DNA of 27,722 nucleotides from Gallionellaceae bacterium UBA5126 (GCA_002414205.1 DHYQ01000105.1:1-27722); one strand, 5' to 3'; counted from the first letter of the stretch, positions 15,819 through 23,669 are shown. Notes: generated from the letters alone by a model not told the origin. Program-made: numbers and translations.

Positions 15819-17612
15819 TCAAGCTGCTTGCTCGTGGCTTTGTTGCTGCTGCAAGCGCCACAATTGTGCGTAATGCGCGTCCAGCGCCAACAAATCGCGG
15901 TGCGTCCCGCGTTCCACCACCCGGCCATGCTCCAGCACCAGGATTTGATCGGCATCCACCACCGTCGAGAGGCGGTGAGCAATCACCAGCGTGGTGCGGT
16001 TTTGCGCGATTTGCGCCAATTCAGCCTGAATGGCTTTTTCCGATTTGGAATCCAGCGCCGACGTTGCCTCGTCAAAAATCAGAATGGCTGGATTTTTCAG
16101 AATGGCGCGGGCAATGGCTACGCGCTGTTTTTCGCCGCCAGACAATTTCAGCCCGCGCTCGCCCACCATGCTGTCATAGCCCTGCGGCAAGGACTCAACA
16201 AAATGATGAATGTGCGCGGCCTGCGCAGCGGCGATGATTTCCTCCCGGCTGGCGGTCGGGCGACCGTAGGCGATGTTGTAGTAAATCGTGTCATTGAACA
16301 ACACCGTATCCTGCGGCACGATGCCAATGGCGGCGCGCAGGCTGCTCTGCGTGACGTTGCGGATGTCCTGCCCATTGATGCGAATCGCCCCGCCGTTCAC
16401 GTCGTAAAAACGGAACAACAGCCGCGACAGCGTGGACTTGCCTGCCCCGCTGGCCCCCACCACTGCCACAGTATGCCCGGCGGGCACCTCGAAACTCACC
16501 TCATGCAGAATTTGCCGATCCGGGTTGTAGGCAAAACTCACGCCCTCGAAATGCACCGTTGCCGAGCCGCTGCACAACGCTTGTGCGCCGGGCGCATCCG
16601 CCACTTCGCGGTGCTCGTCCAGAATGCGGAACATTTTTTCCATATCCGCCAACGAATGGCGAATTTCCCGATACACAAAACCCAGAAAATGCAGCGGCAT
16701 GTACAACTGCAACAAAAAGGCATTCACCAGCACCAAATCGCCCAAGGTCATGCTGCCGTCCACCACCCGCGCTGCCGCCAGCCACATCAGCAAGGTAATG
16801 CCGATGGCGATGATGAAACTTTGCCCAGCATTCAGCAGCGCCAGCGAAGTCTGGTTTTGCACGGCAGCGGTTTCCCACTTTTCCATACTGTGGTCGTAGC
16901 GACGCGCCTCGTAGGCTTCGTTGCCGAAATACTTCACCGTTTCATAATTCAGCAGACTGTCGATGGCACGGGTATTGGCGCGTGAATCCAGATCGTTCAT
17001 GGTGCGGCGTACCACCATGCGCCACTCGGTGATGAACAGGGTGAAGGCGATGTAAATAATCAGGGTGACGAAGGTGATGATGGCAAACCAGGCGTCATAT
17101 TTTTTCAGCAAAATCACCGCCACCAGACCAATTTCCAGCAGTGTGGGCAGGATGTTGAACAGGGTGAAATTCAGCAAAAAGCTGATGCCGCGCGTGCCGC
17201 GCTCGATGTCGCGTGATACGCCGCCGGTTTGGCGGTCGAGATGAAAACGCAGACTGAGGCTGTGCAAGTGCTCGAATACCTTCAGCGCCACGCGGCGGAT
17301 GGCACGCTGGGTCACTTTGGCAAATACCGCATCGCGCAATTCGCCGAACAAGGTGCTGAACAAGCGCAACACGCCATAGCCAATAATCAGCCAAATCGGC
17401 ACCAGCAGCAGCGTGTGCGTCGATTTGTCCAACGCATCCACCAATTGCTTCAGCGCCAGCGGCACCATGACATTGGCCAGTTTGGCCGCCACCAGCAGCA
17501 CCATCGCCACCACCACCCGCCCCTTGAATTCCCACAAATAGGGCAACAAGGAGCGGATGGTCTGCCAGTCATTGGTACTGCTGGCGGACGAGCTATGGTC
17601 AGAGGGGCGCAT
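15819..17612 (-). CDS. Atm1-type ABC half-transporter (permease plus ATPase)
   Basis: The 597-aa product has an N-terminal six-helix permease (about 30-320) fused to a C-terminal nucleotide-binding domain (about 350-585). The ATPase motifs are complete: Walker A GASGAGKST near 386-394, Q-loop Gln434, signature LSGGE at 490-494, Walker B LIFDEA at 511-516 with catalytic Glu, and H-loop His546. The NYETVKYFGNE segment at 222-232 and the GTRGISFLLNF region are typical of the Atm1/ABCB7/HMT1 group, which exports glutathione-linked sulfur or metal compounds. The protein works as an inner-membrane homodimer. It starts at an ATG with a weak Shine-Dalgarno; a TATAAT element lies just upstream. The substrate cannot be read from sequence, and no iron-sulfur genes are adjacent. 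Confidence 0.92.
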   Translation of the reverse strand: MRPSDHSSSASSTNDWQTIRSLLPYLWEFKGRVVVAMVLLVAAKLANVMVPLALKQLVDALDKSTHTLLLVPIWLIIGYGVLRLFSTLFGELRDAVFAKVTQRAIRRVALKVFEHLHSLSLRFHLDRQTGGVSRDIERGTRGISFLLNFTLFNILPTLLEIGLVAVILLKKYDAWFAIITFVTLIIYIAFTLFITEWRMVVRRTMNDLDSRANTRAIDSLLNYETVKYFGNEAYEARRYDHSMEKWETAAVQNQTSLALLNAGQSFIIAIGITLLMWLAAARVVDGSMTLGDLVLVNAFLLQLYMPLHFLGFVYREIRHSLADMEKMFRILDEHREVADAPGAQALCSGSATVHFEGVSFAYNPDRQILHEVSFEVPAGHTVAVVGASGAGKSTLSRLLFRFYDVNGGAIRINGQDIRNVTQSSLRAAIGIVPQDTVLFNDTIYYNIAYGRPTASREEIIAAAQAAHIHHFVESLPQGYDSMVGERGLKLSGGEKQRVAIARAILKNPAILIFDEATSALDSKSEKAIQAELAQIAQNRTTLVIAHRLSTVVDADQILVLEHGRVVERGTHRDLLALDAHYAQLWRLQQQQSHEQAA

Positions 17613-17640
17613 GAAACATTACCGAGAAAAAAGGGCGGCT

Positions 17641-17646
17641 ATTATA
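17641..17646 (-). promoter_or_regulatory. Candidate -10 box (TATAAT) for the Atm1-like gene
   Basis: A perfect TATAAT on the minus strand lies 28 nt before the ATG at 17612 and 37 nt after the preceding terminator. No good -35 is seen at 16-18 nt spacing, so strength or activator dependence is open. Confidence 0.4.
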
Positions 17647-17682
17647 GCCTCCACATCTGCCGGGGCGCGGCGCTGCTCTGGC

Positions 17683-17710
17683 AAAAAAATGGCACCCATT
17701 GCGGGTGCCA
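17683..17710 (-). terminator. Intrinsic terminator downstream of the acyltransferase gene
   Basis: An 8-bp perfect stem (TGGCACCC / GGGTGCCA, 5-nt loop, 17690-17710) is followed on the minus strand by seven T (complement of 17689-17683). It ends the transcript of the LpxL-like gene, whose stop is at 17832, and insulates the Atm1-like gene. Confidence 0.85.
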
Positions 17711-17831
17711 AAATCGGAGGAGAAGCTGTGAGGCAGAAAAGGGGTAATTCTGCCCGCTTCCATCACCAAAGAAAGCAATCATCGTGCCACAATTTTGTGA
17801 CGCGTTCGTGACAGCGCCACAGTCGCCCGCC

Positions 17832-18698
17832 TCAATAAAATCTTTCCTCACCTTCCGGGCGGGTTTTAAAGCGTTTATGCAACCAGAAATATTGAGCTGG
17901 CATTTCCCTAACTCTTTCTTCAATAAAGGAATTTACCCTTCTGGTATCCGCAAACAAATCGTCAGTAGGATAGTTATCCCAGGCAGGATAAAAACGCACA
18001 TCATAACCACTGCCATCGTCACGCAAATAGGTGGTCACCGGAATGACCTTGGCCCCCGTCATGGCCGCCAGACGAGAAACCGTGTTCAAAGTCGCCGCTG
18101 GCACCCCAAAAAAGGGCACGAACAGCCCATCTTTGGTCGCCAGATCCTGATCGGGTAAATAATAAAACGGCAGCCCGGCCTTCAACGCCTTGACGATGGG
18201 GCGTAATCCTTGCTGACGGTTATACAGTTGCGGATGGCCAAAGCGCGAGCGCCCGCGCAGCAGCAATTCGTGGAACAGCGGATTTTTCTGATTGGAATAC
18301 ACGCTGACCAGATTCACATTTTGAATCAACCAGCTACCAGCCACATCCAGCCCGACAAAATGCGGGGCCAACAGAATAATCGGCTGTGGCGTAATCGCTT
18401 GTACATGCTCAAAACCCTCTACGCGAATCAGGCTTTGAATACATTCACCCGACGACCACCACAAAATGCCGCGCTCTAGCAAGCTGCGGGCAAAGGCTTG
18501 AAAATTGCGATGCACCAGGCGGGTGCGCTCGACATCACTCAGTTCAGGAAAACACAACCGCAGGTTGATTTCCGCCACCCGGCGACGTTCCCGCGCCAGC
18601 CAAAAGAGCAAGGTTCCCAACATGCGCCCCACACGGGCTTGCCAGGGCAGCGGCAGAAAATGCAGCAACCACAGTAAAAAAACACCAATTTTTGTCAT
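17832..18698 (-). CDS. LpxL/HtrB-family lipid A acyltransferase
   Basis: The 288-aa product, counted from the ATG at 18698 (GAGG 5 nt upstream), belongs to the lysophospholipid acyltransferase family that adds secondary acyl chains to lipid A at the inner membrane. An N-terminal hydrophobic anchor (MTKIGVFLLWLLHFLPLP) is followed by the catalytic H-x4-D motif APHFVGLD (His103, Asp108). Further family patterns are YYLPDQD, the VPFFGVPA segment and the terminal QYFWLHKRFKTRP. An ATG five codons upstream (18713) is also possible, but homologues usually begin at the residue chosen here. LpxL, LpxM and LpxP cannot be separated by eye; LpxL/HtrB is the default. The gene stands alone, divergent from the stress protein gene and closed by its own terminator. 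Confidence 0.9.
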   Translation of the reverse strand: MTKIGVFLLWLLHFLPLPWQARVGRMLGTLLFWLARERRRVAEINLRLCFPELSDVERTRLVHRNFQAFARSLLERGILWWSSGECIQSLIRVEGFEHVQAITPQPIILLAPHFVGLDVAGSWLIQNVNLVSVYSNQKNPLFHELLLRGRSRFGHPQLYNRQQGLRPIVKALKAGLPFYYLPDQDLATKDGLFVPFFGVPAATLNTVSRLAAMTGAKVIPVTTYLRDDGSGYDVRFYPAWDNYPTDDLFADTRRVNSFIEERVREMPAQYFWLHKRFKTRPEGEERFY

Positions 18699-18799
18699 TC
18701 CATCCTCACTCATTCACACCCAATGGCCGCTGCACGGCGGGCATCGGGGCGGCATTGTAACCAAAGCCCGCACGCCACGCCCGTTGTCTGCATGTGCAC

Positions 18800-18828
18800 T
18801 GGCAGAAATGCCACCATGCCCCTACAAT
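18800..18828 (+). promoter_or_regulatory. Candidate promoter of the universal stress protein gene
   Basis: TACAAT at 18823-18828 is a good -10 match and sits 31 nt before the ATG. TGGCAG at 18800-18805, 17 nt upstream, is a poor -35. On the opposite strand another TACAAT (18759-18754) could serve the divergent acyltransferase gene. Both are weak calls made from motif and position only. Confidence 0.3.
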
Positions 18829-18859
18829 GTCCACTGCCATCATCCCTCAGGAGTGAACC

Positions 18860-19306
18860 ATGTACCAACGTATTCTCGTGCCGCTGGACTCAGAAAGCAC
18901 CGCACAACACGCACTACATGAGGCCATTGGCCTCGCCAAGGTTTTGTCCGCCAAGCTGCATCTGGTGTTTGTCCTCGATGAACTCAATTTCATCAATCCC
19001 GAAGCCTATATTGATTACGAAGCCCTGCGCGAAGTGCAACAGCAGGCCGCCGAACAACTGCTGGCACAAGCCTTGGCACACGTCACCGCTGCCGGTCTGG
19101 AGGCGGATAGCACCTTGCTGAACACCCTGACAGAAAGCATTGAGCAAAGCATCGACGACGAAGCCGTGCGCTGGGGCGCAGACTTGATCATCATGGGCAC
19201 GCATGGTCGCTCCGGGCTGGATAGACTGCTCTTCGGGAGTGTGGCCGAGGGGGTGGTGAGACATGCCCCGGTACCGGTACTGCTGATTCGACAAGAAAAT
19301 CCGTAA
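18860..19306 (+). CDS. Universal stress protein (UspA family)
   Basis: The 148-aa protein is a single Usp domain. It begins MYQRILVPLD, the typical first strand with the conserved Asp, and carries the ATP-binding pattern G-x2-G-x9-G-S (Gly113, Gly116, Gly126, Ser127), which places it in the nucleotide-binding UspFG/MJ0577-like class. It ends in the VPVLLIR strand. These cytoplasmic proteins form dimers and aid survival in starvation and other stress. CAGGAG lies 6 nt before the ATG. It is a monocistronic unit with a candidate promoter and a clear terminator, and is the only complete plus-strand gene in the window. Confidence 0.95.
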   Translation: MYQRILVPLDSESTAQHALHEAIGLAKVLSAKLHLVFVLDELNFINPEAYIDYEALREVQQQAAEQLLAQALAHVTAAGLEADSTLLNTLTESIEQSIDDEAVRWGADLIIMGTHGRSGLDRLLFGSVAEGVVRHAPVPVLLIRQENP

Positions 19307-19316
19307 ACCAAAGCAC

Positions 19317-19342
19317 AACGGGGACCGCAGTCCCCGTTTTTT
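19317..19342 (+). terminator. Intrinsic terminator of the universal stress protein gene
   Basis: A 9-bp perfect stem (AACGGGGAC / GTCCCCGTT, 4-nt loop) runs into a T-run at 19337-19342, 11 nt after the stop codon. It lies between convergent genes, but the minus-strand side lacks a good T-run, so it is mainly a plus-strand terminator. Confidence 0.9.
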
Positions 19343-19356
19343 GACTCGGCTGCGGA

Positions 19357-19992
19357 TTACAGATGAGATTCCACGCGTTTCAGGGCTTCACGAATTTCGT
19401 CGCGGCGCCCCTTGTCAGCATCTTCACGACCGGGACGTGCAGGCGCCTTCAGCGCCTTTTCCAAATACTGTTTGGCCTTGGCATATTCGCTGCGCTCTGC
19501 CAGGAAATCACCGTAGAAGTAGTTGGGATCAATGCCATCAGGATTGATCTTCAGCGCTTTTTCCAGATATTCACGGGCTTTTTTCTTGTCGCCAAAACCA
19601 ATCGGCCAGCCGGGCACTTTATAAAACAACGAGCCCAAGCTGGTGTAAATCGAGCCATTCAAGGTCGCAGGATCAATTTTTTCAGCCGCCAACAACAAAT
19701 CACGGGATTTTTCCGCCAGCCCCAATGCGCCCAGCCCGCCTTTATATTTGGCGTAAGTACTTAGGATAATCGCTTCCCACACCATCACTTCGGCACGATT
19801 GGGATTGCTGGCTGTGGCTTGATGGGCACGATCGGCCAGCGCCTTGAACGCATCTTCACGCTTGTCTTCAGCCACGCTGTAATTGGCGTTGGCCCATTCG
19901 TGTTGCAACTTTTCCACCGTTGCCGAGGTGTTGTCCGCCCAAGCGACATTGGCACTCAACAACAAACCCAATAACCATGCTGCTTTTTTCAT
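19357..19992 (-). CDS. Periplasmic TPR protein, last gene of the acyl-modification operon
   Basis: The 211-aa product starts at the ATG at 19992, with GAGGAG 8 nt upstream and a signal peptide directly after (about 1-19, ending NVAWA). A longer in-frame start would be a TTG and is not supported. The mature part is helical, with tetratricopeptide-like repeats: the best are AREYLEKALKINPDG and AKQYLEKALKAPARP in the C-terminal third. A distinctive central segment reads SLFYKVPGWPIGFGDKKKA. There is no lipobox Cys, so it should be soluble in the periplasm. It follows the dehydrogenase gene by 38 nt and so appears to belong to the same operon. The GWPIGFGD element looks like a family hallmark, but its role is unknown; a scaffold or carrier for the operon's product is a guess. 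Confidence 0.8.
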   Translation of the reverse strand: MKKAAWLLGLLLSANVAWADNTSATVEKLQHEWANANYSVAEDKREDAFKALADRAHQATASNPNRAEVMVWEAIILSTYAKYKGGLGALGLAEKSRDLLLAAEKIDPATLNGSIYTSLGSLFYKVPGWPIGFGDKKKAREYLEKALKINPDGIDPNYFYGDFLAERSEYAKAKQYLEKALKAPARPGREDADKGRRDEIREALKRVESHL

Positions 19993-20030
19993 TCCTGCCA
20001 CTCCTCTCAAATTTAAAGTAGGTTAATTAA

Positions 20031-20828
20031 CTATTTTTTCGCGTACTTTCTGGCGATACGCGTATTTGCCAACAGGCCGTTATCCACCAAACGCGGGAAC
20101 GCGCCATTCAGCCGCGCGAAGAAGCCTTCCGGCTGGCCGATGAAATGTTCCTTGCGATCCAGTTCAATGGCACGAATAATCTGGTCAGCCACATACTCCG
20201 GCGCATCCATGTTGGTTTTGGTTTCTTGCAACATCTGCGTGGTACGCGCATCGTTAAGACTGGTTTTGGTGGCCCGTGGCGAGACATAGGTGACACCCAC
20301 CTGACTATCGACCAGTTCGCGCCGCAAGGCCTCGGAGAACCCGCGCATGGCAAATTTGCTGGCGCAATAGGTCGCAAAATGCGCAAAGCCGATTGAGCCA
20401 AATGCCGAGCCGATATTGACGATGCGCCCGCTGTTCTGTGCCAGCATGTGCGGCAAGGCTGCCCGCACCAGCAAGAGCGGCGCGGTCACATTGACCTCGA
20501 TGGTCTGCTGAATGCGACGCGGATCCAGATCATCAAACAGCGCGAAGTCCATAATCCCGGCATTATTGATCACCATGTCAATACGCCCCCACTCCCGGAT
20601 GGCGGTATCCACCACCTGTTGCGGCACCCCAGGTTCGGACAGATCAACAACCGCCGCCATGGCAATGGCATCAAAACGATTGATGTCGGCACAAACTTGC
20701 TGCACCCGCTCGGCATTCCGTTCTACCAGCAACAAGTGCGCGCCCCGATCCGCTAGGCGCTGTGCCAACAACTGACCAATACCGCCGGCAGCACCGGTCA
20801 GAATGATGTATTTGTCTTTCAAGTCCAC
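20031..20828 (-). CDS. Short-chain dehydrogenase/reductase
   Basis: The 265-aa product is a classical SDR with a Rossmann fold. It shows the cofactor motif TGAAGGIG (11-18), NNAG (88-91) and the catalytic triad Ser141, Tyr154, Lys158 (Y-x3-K). The C-terminal ~70 residues are basic, with EYVADQIIRAIELDRKE and a family-typical tail, as in membrane-associated SDRs that reduce or oxidise long-chain or lipid substrates. A GTG start at 20828 is chosen: it lies 1 nt after the stop of the oxidase gene, with GGGGTG as Shine-Dalgarno inside that gene's end. The upstream TTG is less likely. Cofactor choice (NAD or NADP) and substrate cannot be read reliably. Context suggests it acts on the product of the neighbouring ligase and oxidase. 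Confidence 0.9.
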   Translation of the reverse strand: MDLKDKYIILTGAAGGIGQLLAQRLADRGAHLLLVERNAERVQQVCADINRFDAIAMAAVVDLSEPGVPQQVVDTAIREWGRIDMVINNAGIMDFALFDDLDPRRIQQTIEVNVTAPLLLVRAALPHMLAQNSGRIVNIGSAFGSIGFAHFATYCASKFAMRGFSEALRRELVDSQVGVTYVSPRATKTSLNDARTTQMLQETKTNMDAPEYVADQIIRAIELDRKEHFIGQPEGFFARLNGAFPRLVDNGLLANTRIARKYAKK

Positions 20829-20829
20829 G

Positions 20830-21495
20830 TCACACCCCAATCAGAAATCGCTCGCCCAAATCGCGGAAAATATCGCCATACAGCTTATAAAACATCTTGG
20901 CGCTGTGAATAACACATTGCAGATCGGCAGGGTCGCTGATCTGGTTAATCAGCGACTCATAAAAACCCACATGACTGACATCCAGCGAACCGTGTGAGGA
21001 CAGGTAGCTAAAGGCCTCATTCGGCAATTCGAGGCTGAGTTGCAACACTTGCCCGACGGCGCTGGCCAGCGCCACACTGGTACCTTCCAGCACCAGCACC
21101 ATGCCGAAGAACCCCACCGGATTGACGCGGGCAATCATGTCGTAGGCATAGGCCACCATCAGTTCGGTGGCAACGCGGGGCTGACCGTTGCGCACGGCTT
21201 CAGCATCACCGCCACAGGCACGGATGTCATTCAAAATCCATTCCTGATGCCCAACTTCTTCCTCGATATATTCGGCCACAGCGGTACGCAACCATTCGTG
21301 ACGACCGGGCAAACGCCCACCACAGCTCATCAAAAGCGGAGTGGTGTGTTTGACATGGTGATAGGCTTCCGTCAAAAAGGCGACATACATCTCCAGACTG
21401 ACCTGGCCCGCAGCGGCGGCACGGATGATGGGTAAACTTTGCAGGGCATTGCGCTCGGTTTCGGTCGCCGCCAACAGTTGCTGATAGTTGCTCAT
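20830..21495 (-). CDS. Heme-oxygenase-like diiron oxidase (HDO; TenA/UndA-like fold)
   Basis: The 221-aa product starts at the ATG at 21495, with GAGGAG 3 nt upstream. It is an all-helical protein of the TenA / heme-oxygenase-like superfamily ('iron-containing redox enzyme'). A full metal-ligand set is visible: Glu80-x2-His83 (EEVGH), Glu137 (LEGTS) and His168-x3-Asp172-x2-His175 (SHGSLDVSH). Spacing is close to that of UndA, the oxidase that turns medium-chain fatty acids into terminal alkenes. Thiaminase TenA proper uses a catalytic Cys and lacks this ligand set. It is therefore predicted to use Fe and O2 to oxidise an organic substrate, perhaps an acyl chain made available by the adjacent ligase. 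The gene lies 16 nt after the ligase gene and 1 nt before the dehydrogenase gene. Fold and metal centre are well supported; the substrate is inference. Confidence 0.88.
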   Translation of the reverse strand: MSNYQQLLAATETERNALQSLPIIRAAAAGQVSLEMYVAFLTEAYHHVKHTTPLLMSCGGRLPGRHEWLRTAVAEYIEEEVGHQEWILNDIRACGGDAEAVRNGQPRVATELMVAYAYDMIARVNPVGFFGMVLVLEGTSVALASAVGQVLQLSLELPNEAFSYLSSHGSLDVSHVGFYESLINQISDPADLQCVIHSAKMFYKLYGDIFRDLGERFLIGV

Positions 21496-21511
21496 TCTCT
21501 CTCCTCGGTGT

Positions 21512-23020
21512 TCAGGGGTTTTGCTCATACGCCGCCTCGATGGCGGTCTGATATTCGGCCAAAATCGCCGGACGCTTGAGGCGTCCATTCGGCGTCATCT
21601 GGCCGTTTTGCGGCAGAAACGGCGCACGGGCCGGGAGCCAGTGGCGTATCTGCGCATAATCCGGCAACAGGCGGTTAGTTTCGGCAATCGCCGCACTGAC
21701 CTGTGCCAAGGCCTCCACACTGCGCGGCACGATCAGCGCAATATTCCAGGCACGCCCTTCCCCAAACACCGCCGCCTGGGCGATGGCCGGATGCAGGGTC
21801 AATTCGCTTTCCACCCACTCTGGCGACACATTGCGGCCAAACGCGGTAATGAAAATATTTTTCTTGCGTCCCGTGATGTGCAAGAAACCGGCGGCATCCA
21901 GATGACCAATATCACCTGTGCGCCAATAACTCCCCGCTGCCTGTGGCATATCGCCGGTATAACCCAGCAAGGTGGCCCCAGCGACCAGAATTTCGCCATC
22001 CTCGGCGAATTGCACCTGCGCGTGCGACAAGGGCTTGCCGACACTACCAACCTGGCGCGCAACCGGCGTATTCAGCGCCACCACCGAAGCACACTCCGAC
22101 AGGCCATAACCTTCGTACACCGGCAAACCCAGCGCCTCGGCCCGGCGCAACAATCGTTCGGCAACGGGCGCACCGCCCAGTGCCACAAAGCGCAGACTGC
22201 GCGGTGCGGGATGCCCGGCATCTACCGCAGCCACAATGGCATGCAGCAACTGCGGCGTGAGGATGGTGCTGGTGGCCGCCGTGCGCAACAGGCTGGCCAG
22301 CAGCTTGCCCACTTCCAGCCCGCTGGAACCACTCAACCCCACCGTCGCCAGTGACGGCACATGGCAAGTCGCACCGGCCAGCAGCGGCACATACACCCCG
22401 GCCAGATTTTCCAGCAGTGTCGCCAGCGGCAGCACACACAAATGCCGATCCTCCGGCACACCGGCGGTCGCGGCCAACAACGACTGCGCGACCTGAAACA
22501 GCGCCTTCTCGCCCAGACAAACCCCCTTGGGGTGCCCCGTGGTACCAGAGGTATAGGTCACCTTGACCGTGCCGGGCGGCAACGGGCGTGGTGCAATATT
22601 CAGCAGCGGCAACTCGAACCAAGTCAACTCACCCACTTGCCGCGACTGCGCCGCCCCCACGCCAATCCCGGCAGACGCCAGTACGCTGGCATAGTGCGCC
22701 GGCTGATCCGTCAGCAACACCCCGATACCCGCATCCCGAATGCTATGCGCCAATTGTTCTGCCGAAAAAAAGCCGGGCAGGGGAATCATCACCTTACCGG
22801 CTTCCAGTGCTGCCAAATCCAGTGCCACCCACTGCGGGGAATTATCCATCGCCAGTCCCAGCACCGGCATTTCACTCCAGCTTGCCGCCACATCGGCCAC
22901 GTGCGCCAACAACGCCGTGTAGTTCAACTGTAGTGCATCCCCGACGCATGCCGGGGCCTCTCCCCGCAACGCGCCGCGCCTTGCCAATTGTTGCAATAAG
23001 GTACTACGCCAACCCCTCAT
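21512..23020 (-). CDS. AMP-forming acyl-activating enzyme (acyl-CoA synthetase-like)
   Basis: The 502-aa product belongs to the ANL adenylating superfamily. The P-loop YTSGTTGHPKG lies at 156-166, the YEGYGLSE motif at 302-309, the TGD of the ATP-binding site at 368-370, and the hinge TGRKKN at 383-388. The pattern fits long-chain fatty-acid ligases, although it is shorter than FadD (about 560). At the A10 site near the C-terminus the sequence is TPNGRLKR, so Arg480 stands where the catalytic Lys is expected. That may weaken adenylation or thioesterification, or the next Lys may serve. The start at 23020 is preceded by GAGGGG 7 nt upstream, 19 nt after the T_hemolysin-like gene. A longer frame from 23176 overlaps that gene and begins with non-family sequence. 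Substrate is likely an acyl chain passed to the next enzymes. Confidence 0.88.
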   Translation of the reverse strand: MRGWRSTLLQQLARRGALRGEAPACVGDALQLNYTALLAHVADVAASWSEMPVLGLAMDNSPQWVALDLAALEAGKVMIPLPGFFSAEQLAHSIRDAGIGVLLTDQPAHYASVLASAGIGVGAAQSRQVGELTWFELPLLNIAPRPLPPGTVKVTYTSGTTGHPKGVCLGEKALFQVAQSLLAATAGVPEDRHLCVLPLATLLENLAGVYVPLLAGATCHVPSLATVGLSGSSGLEVGKLLASLLRTAATSTILTPQLLHAIVAAVDAGHPAPRSLRFVALGGAPVAERLLRRAEALGLPVYEGYGLSECASVVALNTPVARQVGSVGKPLSHAQVQFAEDGEILVAGATLLGYTGDMPQAAGSYWRTGDIGHLDAAGFLHITGRKKNIFITAFGRNVSPEWVESELTLHPAIAQAAVFGEGRAWNIALIVPRSVEALAQVSAAIAETNRLLPDYAQIRHWLPARAPFLPQNGQMTPNGRLKRPAILAEYQTAIEAAYEQNP

Positions 23021-23039
23021 CCTGCATCCCCTCACACCG

Positions 23040-23624
23040 TCACACGCGTTGTACCGCCATGATCTTCGGCTTTTGATCGTAATACGTGCCCCATTTTTCC
23101 TGCTCTGCCAGCGGCAGGCATTCCTTGCGTGCCTCCCCCAGTATCTCGGCCTGAATGCCCATTTTACTGAAAGCATTGCTAATCAACGGCACCACGGTAA
23201 ACACCGCCCACTGTTTCGAGGTGGTATACAACTGATGGACAATTTCATTCACCAGACCGCGTGCTGCACCCGCTTCTGCCACCGCAAAATTGCCCACTTC
23301 CACGATTTCGCTGCGGTACACGGCATACCCCATGCGCGCTGTCAAACGTGCCTCGATTGGCTGATCGAGATACTGTTCCAGAAACAACGGCCCATCCCCT
23401 GCACTGCGCAAACCACATACCGCCACCAAGCGATTATGCTCGTCCCGCAAGCTCATCAGACACGGCATGAACTGGGTCACCTTGGCCCCATGCGTAAACT
23501 CAAAGGCGCCACTGACAAAACGCTCTAATTCCTGCCGATCAGCCTCCCCTTCACGCGAGAAATGAATTCTGAGAGCTGTTCTTTCGCTTTCGGGCACCAC
23601 GAAATGCAAATTGTAAGTATTCAT
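23040..23624 (-). CDS. Thermostable-hemolysin family protein (GNAT/LuxI-like)
   Basis: The 194-aa protein resembles the 'thermostable hemolysin' family named after a Vibrio protein (delta-VPH). No signal peptide is present, so it is probably cytoplasmic, which fits badly with a secreted toxin. Features include FMPCLMSL (52-59), AVCGLR (68-73), LFLEQYL (80-86) and IVEVGNFAV (107-115), then helices ending in a region with PLISNAFSKMGI. The order of these elements, especially E-x-x-(R/N)FAV after a central acidic strand, recalls acyl-homoserine-lactone synthases and other GNAT acyltransferases. An acyltransferase role is inference. It is first in a tight operon with the ligase, diiron oxidase, dehydrogenase and TPR genes. 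Shine-Dalgarno GGAT is weak; the upstream gap from uvrA is 131 nt. Confidence 0.82.
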   Translation of the reverse strand: MNTYNLHFVVPESERTALRIHFSREGEADRQELERFVSGAFEFTHGAKVTQFMPCLMSLRDEHNRLVAVCGLRSAGDGPLFLEQYLDQPIEARLTARMGYAVYRSEIVEVGNFAVAEAGAARGLVNEIVHQLYTTSKQWAVFTVVPLISNAFSKMGIQAEILGEARKECLPLAEQEKWGTYYDQKPKIMAVQRV

Positions 23625-23669
23625 AATTTATCCAGAAACTGTTGCAAAGCCGCCTTCACACAGCGATTC

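Noticed and set aside
15573..16985. 470-aa open frame on the plus strand
   Set aside because: It is antisense to the Atm1-like and pbpG-like genes, whose catalytic motifs are intact; the frame itself has no domain.
20830..21495. TenA thiaminase or PqqC
   Set aside because: No thiamine or PQQ genes lie nearby, and the residues present form a diiron ligand set not found in TenA thiaminases.
22361..22933. Plus-strand frames opposite the acyl ligase gene
   Set aside because: They lack domains, and the sense strand carries all ANL motifs.
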